Assembly: GCA_001942045.1 (NCBI GenBank)
Contig: MSTD01000016.1
Span: 1-64,000 of the forward strand
DNA from: Mycolicibacterium porcinum
Lineage (GTDB): Bacteria; Actinomycetota; Actinomycetes; Mycobacteriales; Mycobacteriaceae
Direction of reading: 5' to 3'
DNA length: 64,000 nucleotides
Shown here: positions 23,785 through 35,152 of the stretch, one piece after another
How positions within the stretch are numbered: position 1 is the first letter of the stretch
Layout: every line of letters starts with the position of its first letter
Position numbers and translations under genes: made by a program
The notes under the pieces: generated by a model
Databases searched by the model: none
What the model was told of the DNA's origin: nothing
Seen by the model: the letters and a program-made list of their open reading frames with translations, nothing else

Positions 23785-24978
23785 ATGGTTCGAGTCGTCG
23801 TCGTGCTCTCATTCGCTCTCGCCGTCCTCACCGCGTGCGGTGGATCATCGGACCCGGCCACGACCGAACGTCCCGACGACGCCGGCCACGTGCTCTCCGA
23901 AAAGCCGCTCGAGAATCTGGTCCCGGCGCTGCGCGAGGCCAGCTCCTCGGCCAAAACCATCACGTACGCCTCCCGGAACGGTGTCAACGACGCGGTCTCG
24001 CACGTGACCGGGACTGTGTTCGTGCCCAAGGGCAATCCGCCCAAAGGCGGATTTCCGGTTGTGGCGCTGGGCCACCGAACGGCCGGGACAGCTGCCGACT
24101 GTGCACCGTCCCAGTCACCCGACCTGCGCGGCGAGGCGAGCACTGTGGTGGCGCTGCTGAAAGCCGGGTACGTCGTGACCGTGCCCGACTATCAGGGGAT
24201 GGGAAAGCCCAGTGAACCCGACGAGTACGACTTCCACCCTTACCTGGACTCGACCACGGCCGGCTACAACATGATCGACGCCGTGCGGGCCGCCCGGACC
24301 ATGGTGCCCGATACGTCGATGTCCTGGGCAGCAATCGGCGCCCGTGAGGGTGGCCAAGCTGCTTGGGCCGCTAACGAACTCATCGACAACTACGGTTACG
24401 ACCTCAACCTTGTCGCCACCGCGTCGCTGGCGCCGATGGCGAACATCGACGCCCTCGCGGACGCCGCGACGGCCGGGACGCTGAACACCGACCAGAAACT
24501 GGCCTACATCGCCTATCTCGCCGCGTTGAAAGATCAGTACTACTACGACTTCGAACTCGACGACTATCGGCGTGGGGCCGCCCAGGAGAATTGGGATGCG
24601 CTGCTCGGCTGTGGCGACGGCACACAACGAATCGCACTGGCAGACAAGCTCGGCGCCGAGGATCTACGCCCGGCCGGTCCCGAGGCGTTGACGACCTTGC
24701 GGGGCTACATCCAGAAGACGAACCTGCCGCAGGGACCCACCGCGGCGCCGATGTACATCATTTATGCCGAGAGGGACTCGGTCATCCCCGCTGCGTCGAC
24801 AGAGCGCGCGCTCACCGACGCCTGCAAGATGGGCGACGGCATCCAGATCGCCTTCTGGCCTGACGCCACACGCGAAGCGGTGGAACCCGTCGCCGCGTTG
24901 GGCTGGCTCAACGACCGCATGAAATCCATTCCGGCGGCCAATGACTGCCAGGCATTCCTGGCCGCTCATCAACGCTGA
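23785..24978 (+). CDS. Secretory-lipase-fold lipoprotein lacking catalytic Ser and His
   Basis: A 397-residue lipoprotein: signal peptide ending LTAC with Cys18. The body has the secretory lipase (LIP family) pattern: VTGTVFVPKG, GHRTAGTAADCAPSQSPDL, VTVPDYQGMG and a C-terminal IIYAERDSVIPAA. In active relatives the nucleophile sits in GxSxG; here the same place reads G185-A-R-E-G-G, with Arg for Ser, and no histidine stands where the catalytic one should be (near 362-366, DATREAVEP). Asp331 remains. It is thus probably a non-hydrolytic binding protein. It ends four bases before the convergent glycosyltransferase gene. Confidence 0.82.
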   Translation: MVRVVVVLSFALAVLTACGGSSDPATTERPDDAGHVLSEKPLENLVPALREASSSAKTITYASRNGVNDAVSHVTGTVFVPKGNPPKGGFPVVALGHRTAGTAADCAPSQSPDLRGEASTVVALLKAGYVVTVPDYQGMGKPSEPDEYDFHPYLDSTTAGYNMIDAVRAARTMVPDTSMSWAAIGAREGGQAAWAANELIDNYGYDLNLVATASLAPMANIDALADAATAGTLNTDQKLAYIAYLAALKDQYYYDFELDDYRRGAAQENWDALLGCGDGTQRIALADKLGAEDLRPAGPEALTTLRGYIQKTNLPQGPTAAPMYIIYAERDSVIPAASTERALTDACKMGDGIQIAFWPDATREAVEPVAALGWLNDRMKSIPAANDCQAFLAAHQR

Positions 24979-24982
24979 TCGG

Positions 24983-26671
24983 TCATCTCCGTGCGACCGG
25001 TTCGTTCACCCGGTAGAGCCGCCAATCTGGCTGACCGTCACCGTCATTGGGGATCTCCAACTCCAGCGTCGCGACCTCGGCCCCGGTGTCGTACAGCGTC
25101 GGGTAGCGAACGTTGAGCGCATCGGCAGTGCCCCGGCCGGTGCGGGGCACTGCGAGCAGATACCGGATCCCGTTGGCGGGCGGATCGTTGAGCAGCTCGG
25201 TGAAATCCGGGTCTGACGGGATCACGAAAACCCGCGGCCGGCTCGACGCGGCCAGGATGCCGAACCCGTAGACGGTGTCGGTGATCACCGAACTGTCCGG
25301 CAGATTCAGGTTCTCCAGGTACTGGGCGATCTTGCGCTCGGTTGCGAACGTCCTGGCGATGCGGTGCTCGATGGCCTTGCGATCGGTGACGTTGTACGGG
25401 TCGGGGTTCAGTATCGCTCCGAGCCCGTATTCCTGTGGCGCATATGTGGGTTGCGCCATGCCGAACAACGTCAGAGGGATGCCCACGGCAACCGTTGCAG
25501 CGACGGCGACGTAGCGCGCCGCGGAACCGCGCTGCGGCGTTTCGGTCGGCACGGGTGGCGCATACCTACCGCGTCGGGTCGGTTCCCTGAGCACGCCGTC
25601 TGGCACCGCGAGCATCGCCAGGCAGGCGGTCAGCGGAATGGCGATGATGAAGAACCTCAGGAACGGGAACGTCGAACCGGTTGCATAGCTGTAGGTCTGG
25701 AAGGCCAGCACGGCACCGAACATCGTCAGCGGGACGACGAGGACCTGCCAGTTCGGGCGGCCCCAGCGTTGCATCGCCACCCACAACGCCAGGGGCAGCA
25801 TGGTCGGCGCCAGCAGCATGATGCAGACCATCGCGAACTCGAGCCCGTTGCCGAAGTTGGGCGCCGTCTGCCCGGATTGCTCGAGGATGGCGGTGTTGCC
25901 GTACTGCGAAGTGAATTGCGCAAACGCCTCACCGGTGATCAACCAGCCCGCGGCCGCCCACCCGAAGAATGCCAGGACACCCGGACCGCTCACGACCAGC
26001 ATGTCCAAGACGGCCCGCCGCATCCTGGGCGCCGGCTTGGCCCGCAGGTACGTGGTGATCCCCACGAGCAACCCCGCGGATCCGACCGAGGCCAGCGCGT
26101 CGTAGCGGGTCAGATAGGCCAGGCCCATCGCGATGCCGCCGGCGGTGATGAGATGGTGCACATCGTCATCGACCATCCACATGATGAGCCGCCGCACCGC
26201 CCACGTCATGAAGAAGATGAACGGCGCCTCACTCATCCCGTTCGAACCGTAGAAGACGATCATCGGGTTCAGCGCGAACAACAGCGTGATGGTCACCGAA
26301 TATGCCCGCGGCAGACCACGATCGGTGCCCATGCTCAAGACCTGCACGGCGGCGCCGGCCATGAACAACGAGGACATCACCGTGCCCGCAAAGGCTCGAA
26401 CCGCGATATCCGGCCACCACGGGCTCAGCAGAACCCCGGGAATCTGCACCATGGCCGACACCGGCGTGAAGATGAAACCCAACGCCGCCAGGTGCGGATC
26501 GCGGCTGAACAACACCGACTGCGTGGCGACCACGCGGGACAGGGTGTCGCCCATGATGAAGTCGTGCCTGACCTGTAGCCAGTAGCCGACGGCCAGATAG
26601 AGGACCAGGAACGCGAAGTAGATCGTGAACTTCAGTCGACGATCCGAACCGCCGAGCACAGCGCTGGTCAC
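24983..26671 (-). CDS. Polytopic membrane glycosyltransferase (GT39/GT87-like)
   Basis: A 562-residue protein with about ten to twelve membrane helices. The first extracytoplasmic loop carries an acidic site (HDFIMGDTLSRVVATQSVLF), as in GT-C enzymes that use polyprenyl-phosphate sugars. The C-terminal 130 residues form a soluble domain (YLENLNLPDSSVITDTVYG, RYLLAVPRTGRG). It is the last gene of a four-gene operon and overlaps the GT2 gene by four bases. Probable role: adding or transferring a sugar outside the membrane to the polymer made by the operon. The sugar is unknown. Confidence 0.75.
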   Translation of the reverse strand: MTSAVLGGSDRRLKFTIYFAFLVLYLAVGYWLQVRHDFIMGDTLSRVVATQSVLFSRDPHLAALGFIFTPVSAMVQIPGVLLSPWWPDIAVRAFAGTVMSSLFMAGAAVQVLSMGTDRGLPRAYSVTITLLFALNPMIVFYGSNGMSEAPFIFFMTWAVRRLIMWMVDDDVHHLITAGGIAMGLAYLTRYDALASVGSAGLLVGITTYLRAKPAPRMRRAVLDMLVVSGPGVLAFFGWAAAGWLITGEAFAQFTSQYGNTAILEQSGQTAPNFGNGLEFAMVCIMLLAPTMLPLALWVAMQRWGRPNWQVLVVPLTMFGAVLAFQTYSYATGSTFPFLRFFIIAIPLTACLAMLAVPDGVLREPTRRGRYAPPVPTETPQRGSAARYVAVAATVAVGIPLTLFGMAQPTYAPQEYGLGAILNPDPYNVTDRKAIEHRIARTFATERKIAQYLENLNLPDSSVITDTVYGFGILAASSRPRVFVIPSDPDFTELLNDPPANGIRYLLAVPRTGRGTADALNVRYPTLYDTGAEVATLELEIPNDGDGQPDWRLYRVNEPVARR

Positions 26672-28155
26672 GCTGCGGCCTTGGCATCAGCGGCCGCCTC
26701 GTCAGGACGCCCGGCCAGCCCGTGAAATGTCTTCTCCCAGTACGACGGCTGGCGAATCAACTGATATAGGCCCTTGGCCGCGGCGATGCTCATCATCAGC
26801 CAGAACAACGGCACACTCAGCGCCGCCAGCAGCAGATCGGACCGGTCGTCCTCACGCAGCGCGATCATGTTCATGTACATCACCGTCACATTGCCGATGA
26901 TCATCGCGATCAGCGCCGGGAAGTAGATCAGTGGTGGAAACACCTGCGCGACAACCCCGGGCTGGCCCAGGAACCACAACACGGTGATGAACCAGAACAG
27001 CAGGTTGAGTACCGCGATGATCGGGGTTCCGGCGAGCACCAGGTTGAACCGGACGAAACTGCGTAACCCCAAGGTGCGGTACAGCTTCAGCGGTTCGCGG
27101 ATATGGACCAGCCAGGTCTGCAGGTAACCCTTGTACCACCGTGACCGCTGACGGACCCAGTTGATCGCGTCGCTGTTGGCCTCCTCCAGCGTGTAGGAGT
27201 CGATCACAGCGGTGCGATATCCGTACGACGCGATGCGCAGGCCGAGATCAGCGTCCTCGGTGACGTTGAACGGGTCCCAGGCACCGATCTCGCGCAGAAT
27301 GTCGCGACGCAGGTGGTTGGACGTGCCGCCCAACGGAATCGGTGACGAGCTCACCATCATGCCGGGCAGCAGGTAGCCGAACCACAACGCATACTCTGCC
27401 GTGAACCAGGCGGTCAGCAGGTTCTGGTGCCCGTTGTGATAGACCAGTTTCGCCTGCACACATGCCACGTCATCAGGGAGGTCGCGGAAGGCCGCGACCA
27501 CCCGCCGCAACTGCAACGGCTCAGGCAGGTCCTCGGCGTCGAAGATCGTGACGATCTCCCCCGTCGCGAAATGCAGACCGTAGTTGCACGCCTTGGGCTT
27601 GGTCCGCGGATCCGCCGGCGGCACCAGCAGGATGGTGATGACGTCGGACTCTCCGCACGCTTTCGCTGCTTCGATCGTCACGTGGTCGTCGGCCTCCAAC
27701 AGCAGAAGCACCTGCAAGCGGTCCCGCGGATACTCCAGAGCGTCCATCGCCGCGATGAGGTCGGCCACCACCTCCGGCTCGTTGTAGGCAGGCACCAGGA
27801 TGGTGTACGGCGGCAACTCGTCGTCCGGAATGGCGCGCGCCACGTCGTCGGGAACGACGATGGGCCGTGACGCCAGGCCGCGCTTGAAGATCAACACCCG
27901 GTCGGCCAGTGTCAAAAGATAAGCGAGCGTGCACAACCCGATCAGCACCACGACGGTTTCGAGCGGCTTCCAGATACCGAGGGCGACCACGATGACCAGA
28001 ACGGTCACGATCACCGGTCGCTGCCAACCCATCAGAGGCTTCGACGCCGAATGCATGGGCTCGTCGTCACGGAGGCCGTTGATCGCCCGGTCGAGCGCGT
28101 ACGCCCGCTGTTCCTCCGTGACGGTTTCCGGGGTGAAGGTTTCACGGAACGTCAT
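26668..28155 (-). CDS. Processive GT2 glycosyltransferase (cellulose/hyaluronan-synthase type)
   Basis: Membrane-bound polysaccharide synthase of 495 residues. Two helices at about 46-84, then the GT-A domain: LVPAYNEP (120-127), EADD (155-158), DAED (206-209), TED (299-301) and QRSRW (336-340). The TED plus QxxRW pair marks processive enzymes such as BcsA, NodC and HasA. Four or so helices at 365-480 would form the export channel. There is no PilZ domain, so direct c-di-GMP control as in BcsA is not expected. It overlaps both neighbours by four bases. Confidence 0.88.
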   Translation of the reverse strand: MTFRETFTPETVTEEQRAYALDRAINGLRDDEPMHSASKPLMGWQRPVIVTVLVIVVALGIWKPLETVVVLIGLCTLAYLLTLADRVLIFKRGLASRPIVVPDDVARAIPDDELPPYTILVPAYNEPEVVADLIAAMDALEYPRDRLQVLLLLEADDHVTIEAAKACGESDVITILLVPPADPRTKPKACNYGLHFATGEIVTIFDAEDLPEPLQLRRVVAAFRDLPDDVACVQAKLVYHNGHQNLLTAWFTAEYALWFGYLLPGMMVSSSPIPLGGTSNHLRRDILREIGAWDPFNVTEDADLGLRIASYGYRTAVIDSYTLEEANSDAINWVRQRSRWYKGYLQTWLVHIREPLKLYRTLGLRSFVRFNLVLAGTPIIAVLNLLFWFITVLWFLGQPGVVAQVFPPLIYFPALIAMIIGNVTVMYMNMIALREDDRSDLLLAALSVPLFWLMMSIAAAKGLYQLIRQPSYWEKTFHGLAGRPDEAAADAKAAA

Positions 28156-29675
28156 TGCGTCGCCTTCTCATTCACGAACTGAGCGGCGACGAACGCTCGT
28201 CCGAACTCCATCAACAGCTCTTCGTCCTTGAACGACGGCCGGCTCTGCACCAGCACCGCATTGCCGCGGAAGAGCACGGTCAGCAGATTGCGGAGAGTGG
28301 AGGGCAAACCCCGCTGTGGATTGGGAAACGGCGCATTGTCGAGATGGTTGTCCACGGCAAAGATATCCACCACTTGTTCCCGCGTGTTGTCACCCCAGGC
28401 GAACCGCAACACGTCCCACGTGACCAACAGCCGATCATCAACTGCCGAAACCAGTTTCGCGGTGACTCCGTGACCCAGGTCGACCATGCGCGGAGCACTG
28501 AGCCGCGCCGCGGTGGTGTCATAGAGCACCTGCGCCGGATACGCATCGAACGAGAACGGCAATTCGCTGACGATGCTGTCCACCATGATCGTGCGCCGCG
28601 CCGAGAGCTTGTCGAATCGCGGATCGCCGACGTCAGCTCTCATCCGCTGCCGTACTAGTTGCGCGTCTTGACCGTAGTAGCGGGACACCCCGACGACGGT
28701 GTGCTCGTCGACGAGTGACCACCCCGGCGGAATCGCCAATGGCCGGCCCGGCTCCAGCGTGAACGGTGCGGTACGGCTGACCTTGGTTGCGGTGGTCACG
28801 GCTGGAAGCGGCATGAACGCCAACGCCACCCCGACTGCGACCACGAGCGGTATGGCCGACCAGATCTGTTTTGCAGCAAGGGGTTCAACCTTGCGATGGA
28901 ACAGTTCCTTGGTCAAATTCCGGCGTCGGTAAACGAACGCGACCGCTCCGACGACCACGATCGAGGTCAGCGACGGGACCATCTGAAAAGCGATGACCGG
29001 TGCGGCCGGCGCCAGAAATTCCATGCCGATGAGGATCGCGAGGCCGACGGCGAACGACAGCAACGCGCCGAGGGACGCGCTCCGGCGGCTGCGACCCACT
29101 GCGATCGCGGCAGCACCCGCGGCGATCAACAGCGTCCCGAACCCCGCAGCGGACTTTCCACCGCCGAGCAGGATGACGACCACCTGATACGGCAGCGCCG
29201 AGGACAACCCCATCAACAGCCATACCCAGGCGAACCTCGCTACCGGCCGAATCCCGAACAACACCAGTCCGCTGCTCAGTACGAACACCCACATCGCAAA
29301 GATGTCGAGGCGCAGCAGGTAGAAGAAATCCGAGTACCTCTTGAGCAGCACCCCTTGCACCATGAGCGCCAAGCCGAGTCCGATAATCCCGACGATCACG
29401 TCCGTCTGCCGGTCATGTATGGGCAATTCGGTACGACGACGGAAATCGATCCCGACCGCCGCCAGGATCGCCGCGATCGGAATCATCCACATGTACCCGA
29501 TCAGGCCGCCGGCCATCGTCGTCTGCCACAGGTTGGCCAAACTGTGCCGGAATGCCACCGCGGTGAGCGCCAGGATGAGGGCCCACCGGGCGGTCAGCCG
29601 GACCGCTGGATTCAGCGAGAACCACCACGCTGCCAGCCGGTCCCACTCGCCGCGGGTGTCTGCGACCGTCGTCAC
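28152..29675 (-). CDS. Polytopic membrane protein with C-terminal soluble domain, unknown function
   Basis: Unrecognised. GTG at 29675 is chosen because it overlaps the upstream stop as GTGA, giving 507 residues. Eight or nine helices fill residues 25-300 (for example ALILALTAVAF, VIVGIIGLGLALMVQGVLL, FVLSSGLVLFGI), then a soluble domain of about 200 residues (LAIPPGWSLVDEHTVVGVSR to the end). The arrangement recalls exosortase/EpsI fusions, but the protein has no cysteine at all, so an active exosortase is excluded. Its position between BcsB-like and GT2 genes suggests a part in polymer assembly or secretion. Confidence 0.7.
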   Translation of the reverse strand: MTTVADTRGEWDRLAAWWFSLNPAVRLTARWALILALTAVAFRHSLANLWQTTMAGGLIGYMWMIPIAAILAAVGIDFRRRTELPIHDRQTDVIVGIIGLGLALMVQGVLLKRYSDFFYLLRLDIFAMWVFVLSSGLVLFGIRPVARFAWVWLLMGLSSALPYQVVVILLGGGKSAAGFGTLLIAAGAAAIAVGRSRRSASLGALLSFAVGLAILIGMEFLAPAAPVIAFQMVPSLTSIVVVGAVAFVYRRRNLTKELFHRKVEPLAAKQIWSAIPLVVAVGVALAFMPLPAVTTATKVSRTAPFTLEPGRPLAIPPGWSLVDEHTVVGVSRYYGQDAQLVRQRMRADVGDPRFDKLSARRTIMVDSIVSELPFSFDAYPAQVLYDTTAARLSAPRMVDLGHGVTAKLVSAVDDRLLVTWDVLRFAWGDNTREQVVDIFAVDNHLDNAPFPNPQRGLPSTLRNLLTVLFRGNAVLVQSRPSFKDEELLMEFGRAFVAAQFVNEKATQ

Positions 29676-31597
29676 GACGTCCCCCGGGACCGCCCACGCC
29701 ACGCGACCAGACCGGCGCCCAGCGCCGCGAGCGCCACAGCGCCGGCTCCGACCCACAGCCGCAACGACTTCCGATCCGAGACGGCCGCACCTTCGGGCTC
29801 GGCGACCGGTGTGGTCAGCGTGAAGGGCTCGCGTCCCGGCATCGCCAGGGCGGCGTTGCCGGACAGTCCCGACCAGCGCTCGACGTCACCGCCCAACCAG
29901 CCCAAGAGCCGGTCCAGCTCGGCAGGAGCATTGCTGGAAGTAGCGATCAGCACCGACCGACCACCCGTGTACACGGACTGCAGTGATCCGAAGCCAACCT
30001 TCGGATCCAGGGTCAGCGTGGACGAGTTGCCCGACCCGTCAACGTCTTCGACGGTGATGACGCCTTCGGAATCGACCGCGACGGGCAGCGCGATCCGCTT
30101 GTCGTTCCAGCCCTCGGCACTGATCAGCAAGGCAGGGTTGGACGAGGCAACCGCGTCGGCCACCGAACGGACCTCCGCCTCGAACGGACGCGAGCTCAGG
30201 CGCTGCAGCCCGGTCAGGATCTGGACCGCACGCCGGAGATCGGCGAACCCGTCATCCATGCCGACCTCGACCCGCGGCATCAGGGCCTGCGGCAGCGACT
30301 GGAACCCGACGGGCACAGGGGGTTTCGCCAGTTTGCTCTCCACCGGGGTCTCGCCGTCGATCGTCAGCCTCAGCGGCTGGAACTCACCGCACCGGCCGGT
30401 GTTGCCTGCGGCCTCGATCGCGACGTCCAGGTTGGTGTAGCGCTGCAGGAGCCGGTCCGGTACGTCGACCCACCTGTCGATCCGCCCGTTCGCCTCGGTC
30501 GACCACCGATCGATCGTCTGCCCACCGATGCCGACCACCACCTGACCCGCGATGCCGGCCGGTAGTGGGGTGTAGGAACCCTGCAGATGGATCCGCACAT
30601 CGTGCACCGTCCGGCCGAACCGGGTCTGATCCAGTGGGATGGTGACCCGGGGATTGACCAGTGCCGTCGCATTGACTCCGGGCTGGCCGAGCTGACGGAT
30701 CGTGGTGTGCTCAGCGGGCAGCTGGGGGGTGTTGGACAGCGGCCCCACAACGGCCTTCGACTGCACGGCAAGTTTCGAGATATCGCTGGACAGCAACCGG
30801 GCCTGGTTCGTCACCTCGCCGGCGGGTCCCGAAATCAGCAGGGCTGGAACCGTATTCGGGCCCTGCAGGCTCAGGCCGGGTGCGTCGCCCTCGCGCACTA
30901 TGACCTGGCGCTCCAGCGGCTGCGGCGCCGCGACCGGTCCCCCGTCCGTCGTGACGATGTCGACCGCCGGTCGCTGGAAGCTGTAGCGGGCCACCACCGC
31001 CGTCGCGACCCGGATCGCCGCATCGGACTCGGACCGTGACGGATTCGGCGGGACGAACAGTGTCAGCTTGTCCAGTACCGGCGGGAGGAAGTCGGCGATC
31101 ACGGTCGGTGGTTGCTCCAGACCGGTGAACCGCACGTCACTGTTGATCAGCCGCAGCGGGTTGTGCAGCTCGTATGCGCAGTACCCGTCGGGCATGGTCA
31201 GGTAGCTGTTCAACTGCACCGTCACCGCGTTCCCCACCACCCGCGCACCCGCGAGGGGAACGGTGATCGCCGCCTGATCCGGTGGCAGTGGCACCCGGGA
31301 CAACACCCGCTGATCCTGAGTCACCTCGAGAGCTCCGCCACGGGTGTTGACGGGAAGTTGCACCGTGCCGGTCAACTCGGCGGGCGTCAGTCCGCGCGGC
31401 ACGGGAATGGTGAGGGTCTGCGAACCCTGAAGGCCGTACAGCGCGATGTCCGGATCGACACCGAGCGTCCGGAGGTTCAGCGTCGGGGAACTGACCAGCG
31501 ATGGGTCGTCGCCCGGGGCGGCTGTGGCCGTCCCTGGCATGACGACCGCGGATGCGACGAGGGCGGTGGCAAACAGCCGAGAGATACGGGCAGTCAC
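29672..31597 (-). CDS. BcsB-like secreted, membrane-anchored polysaccharide synthase subunit
   Basis: A 641-residue protein with an N-terminal signal peptide (RLFATALVASAVVMPGTATA) and one C-terminal helix (LWVGAGAVALAALGAGLVAW), so the bulk is outside the membrane. Content fits the cellulose synthase regulatory subunit family: jelly-roll segments with DVRIHLQGSYTPLPAGIAGQ and paired domains ending in YCAYELHNPLRL and GRCGEFQPLRLTIDGE, each with one cysteine. In BcsB such domains guide the growing glucan. First gene of the operon; the stop overlaps the next start. Confidence 0.8.
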   Translation of the reverse strand: MTARISRLFATALVASAVVMPGTATAAPGDDPSLVSSPTLNLRTLGVDPDIALYGLQGSQTLTIPVPRGLTPAELTGTVQLPVNTRGGALEVTQDQRVLSRVPLPPDQAAITVPLAGARVVGNAVTVQLNSYLTMPDGYCAYELHNPLRLINSDVRFTGLEQPPTVIADFLPPVLDKLTLFVPPNPSRSESDAAIRVATAVVARYSFQRPAVDIVTTDGGPVAAPQPLERQVIVREGDAPGLSLQGPNTVPALLISGPAGEVTNQARLLSSDISKLAVQSKAVVGPLSNTPQLPAEHTTIRQLGQPGVNATALVNPRVTIPLDQTRFGRTVHDVRIHLQGSYTPLPAGIAGQVVVGIGGQTIDRWSTEANGRIDRWVDVPDRLLQRYTNLDVAIEAAGNTGRCGEFQPLRLTIDGETPVESKLAKPPVPVGFQSLPQALMPRVEVGMDDGFADLRRAVQILTGLQRLSSRPFEAEVRSVADAVASSNPALLISAEGWNDKRIALPVAVDSEGVITVEDVDGSGNSSTLTLDPKVGFGSLQSVYTGGRSVLIATSSNAPAELDRLLGWLGGDVERWSGLSGNAALAMPGREPFTLTTPVAEPEGAAVSDRKSLRLWVGAGAVALAALGAGLVAWRGRSRGTS

Positions 31598-31665
31598 TCG
31601 AAGTAGCCTAAACGGGCACTCAGCGCGACGCCTGGGCTAACTCAAGATTCGTCGCTCGAAAACAC

Positions 31666-31705
31666 AAAAGCGCCCCAAACCCGTAGAAGGGTTTGGGGCG
31701 CTTTT
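31666..31705 (-). terminator. Terminator after the S10 operon
   Basis: Perfect 17-bp stem (31666-31682 with 31689-31705), six-base loop, ends AAAAG/CTTTT, 28 bases after the rpsQ stop. It isolates the S10 operon from the polysaccharide operon on the same strand. Confidence 0.9.
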
Positions 31706-31732
31706 CAGTCTGCTCGCGAAGGAGAAGAAGCC

Positions 31733-32029
31733 TTACTTGGCCTTCTCCAACACCTCGACCAGGCGCCAGCGCTTGGAGGCCGACAGCGGCCGGGTCTCCA
31801 TCAGCGAGACGCGGTCGCCGATGCCGGCGTCACCGTTCTCGTCGTGCGCCTTGACCTTCTTGGTGGTCCGGATGATCTTGCCGTAGAGCGGGTGGCTCTT
31901 ACGATCTTCCAGCTCGACCACGATGGTCTTCTGCATCTTGTCGCTCACCACGTAGCCGATGGCGGTCTTGCGACGGCCACGGGTCTCTTCGGTGCGCGGA
32001 GTGTGCTTGGGGCCCTTAGTCTCCGCCAT
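31733..32029 (-). CDS. rpsQ: 30S ribosomal protein S17
   Basis: S17 is a primary 16S rRNA-binding protein. The 98-residue product has an N-terminal extension ([20 protein letters not shown]) usual in mycobacteria, then the OB-fold core [20 protein letters not shown] and [26 protein letters not shown]. Its ATG overlaps the rpmC stop by one base. Last gene of the S10 operon; a strong terminator follows. Confidence 0.98.
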   Translation of the reverse strand: MAETKGPKHTPRTEETRGRRKTAIGYVVSDKMQKTIVVELEDRKSHPLYGKIIRTTKKVKAHDENGDAGIGDRVSLMETRPLSASKRWRLVEVLEKAK

Positions 32030-32262
32030 TAGCTTTCCTCACCTCCGGGCCCGGAAGCCAGACCCAACTCACGTTCACGCAGCACGGTGTAGACCCGTGC
32101 AATCTCCTGGCGCACAGTGCGCAGCCGACGGTTGTTGGCCAGCTGACCGGTTGCCATCTGGAAGCGCAGGTTGAACAGCTCTTCCTTAGACTCGCGCAGC
32201 TTGTCCTTCAACTCGGTGTCGGACAGTTCGCGCAGTTCACCAGGCGTAGTTCCCACTGCCAT
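32029..32262 (-). CDS. rpmC: 50S ribosomal protein L29
   Basis: L29 sits at the peptide exit tunnel. The ATG at 32262 ([20 protein letters not shown]) gives 77 residues; residues upstream in frame are the shadow of rplP. The two-helix core [20 protein letters not shown] and [20 protein letters not shown] is clear. One-base overlaps link it to both rplP and rpsQ. Confidence 0.97.
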   Translation of the reverse strand: MAVGTTPGELRELSDTELKDKLRESKEELFNLRFQMATGQLANNRRLRTVRQEIARVYTVLRERELGLASGPGGEES

Positions 32263-32678
32263 CAGAACTGCTCCTCTCGAGTCACGATGCGTGCCTTGAT
32301 CGGCAACTTGTGGATCGCGCGGGTCAGCGCGTCCCGGGCGATCTTCTCGTCCGGGTAGCTGAGCTCGAAGAGCACGCGACCGGGCTTGACGTTGGCGACC
32401 CACCACTCCGGCGAACCCTTACCGGAACCCATGCGGGTCTCGGCAGGCTTCTTGGTCAGCGGACGGTCCGGGAAGATGTTGATCCACACCTTGCCGCCAC
32501 GCTTGATGTGCCGGTTGATGGCGATACGAGCGGACTCGATCTGCCGGTTGGTGATGTAGGCGTGCTCCAGTGCCTGGATGCCGTAGTCACCAAAGCTCAC
32601 CGACGTGCCGCCGCTGGCGATGCCGCGCTGCCGCGGGTGGTGCTGCTTACGGTGCTTGACCTTGCGGGGAATCAGCAT
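32262..32678 (-). CDS. rplP: 50S ribosomal protein L16
   Basis: L16 helps form the A-site and 50S assembly. The 138-residue protein ([20 protein letters not shown]) has both family signatures, [20 protein letters not shown] and [20 protein letters not shown]. Two bases separate it from rpsC upstream. Confidence 0.98.
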   Translation of the reverse strand: MLIPRKVKHRKQHHPRQRGIASGGTSVSFGDYGIQALEHAYITNRQIESARIAINRHIKRGGKVWINIFPDRPLTKKPAETRMGSGKGSPEWWVANVKPGRVLFELSYPDEKIARDALTRAIHKLPIKARIVTREEQF

Positions 32679-32680
32679 GA

Positions 32681-33983
<1,303 letters not shown>

Positions 33984-33987
<4 letters not shown>

Positions 33988-34265
33988 CGCCGCTTGCTCT
34001 TCCGGTCGTCCTTGATGTGACCCTTGAAGGTGCGCGTCGGGGCGAATTCGCCGAGCTTGTGCCCGACCATCGCCTCGGTGACGAACACCGGGACATGCTT
34101 GCGGCCGTCATGCACCGCAAAGGTGTGCCCGATGAAGTCGGGGAGGATGGTCGACCGACGCGACCAGGTCTTGATGACCTGCTTGGTGTTCTTCTCGTTC
34201 TGAACGTCGACCTTCTTGAGCAGATGGTCGTCGACGAACGGACCCTTTTTAAGACTACGAGGCAT
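33984..34265 (-). CDS. rpsS: 30S ribosomal protein S19
   Basis: S19 lies in the 30S head. The 93-residue product is highly typical: [20 protein letters not shown], then [20 protein letters not shown] and [20 protein letters not shown]. The gap to rplB is 21 bases. Confidence 0.99.
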
Positions 34266-34286
34266 CGCTGCTACTCCTTCCGCGGC

Positions 34287-35123
<837 letters not shown>

Positions 35124-35152
35124 ATCAGTTAAATCCTCTTAGTTCCCGGCGA

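Noticed and set aside
26668..28155. Call as cellulose synthase BcsA
   Set aside because: The processive GT2 motifs fit several polymers, and there is no PilZ domain or neighbouring bcsC/bcsZ; the sugar cannot be told from sequence.
28152..29675. Call as an active exosortase
   Set aside because: No cysteine anywhere in the protein, so the transpeptidase site is absent.
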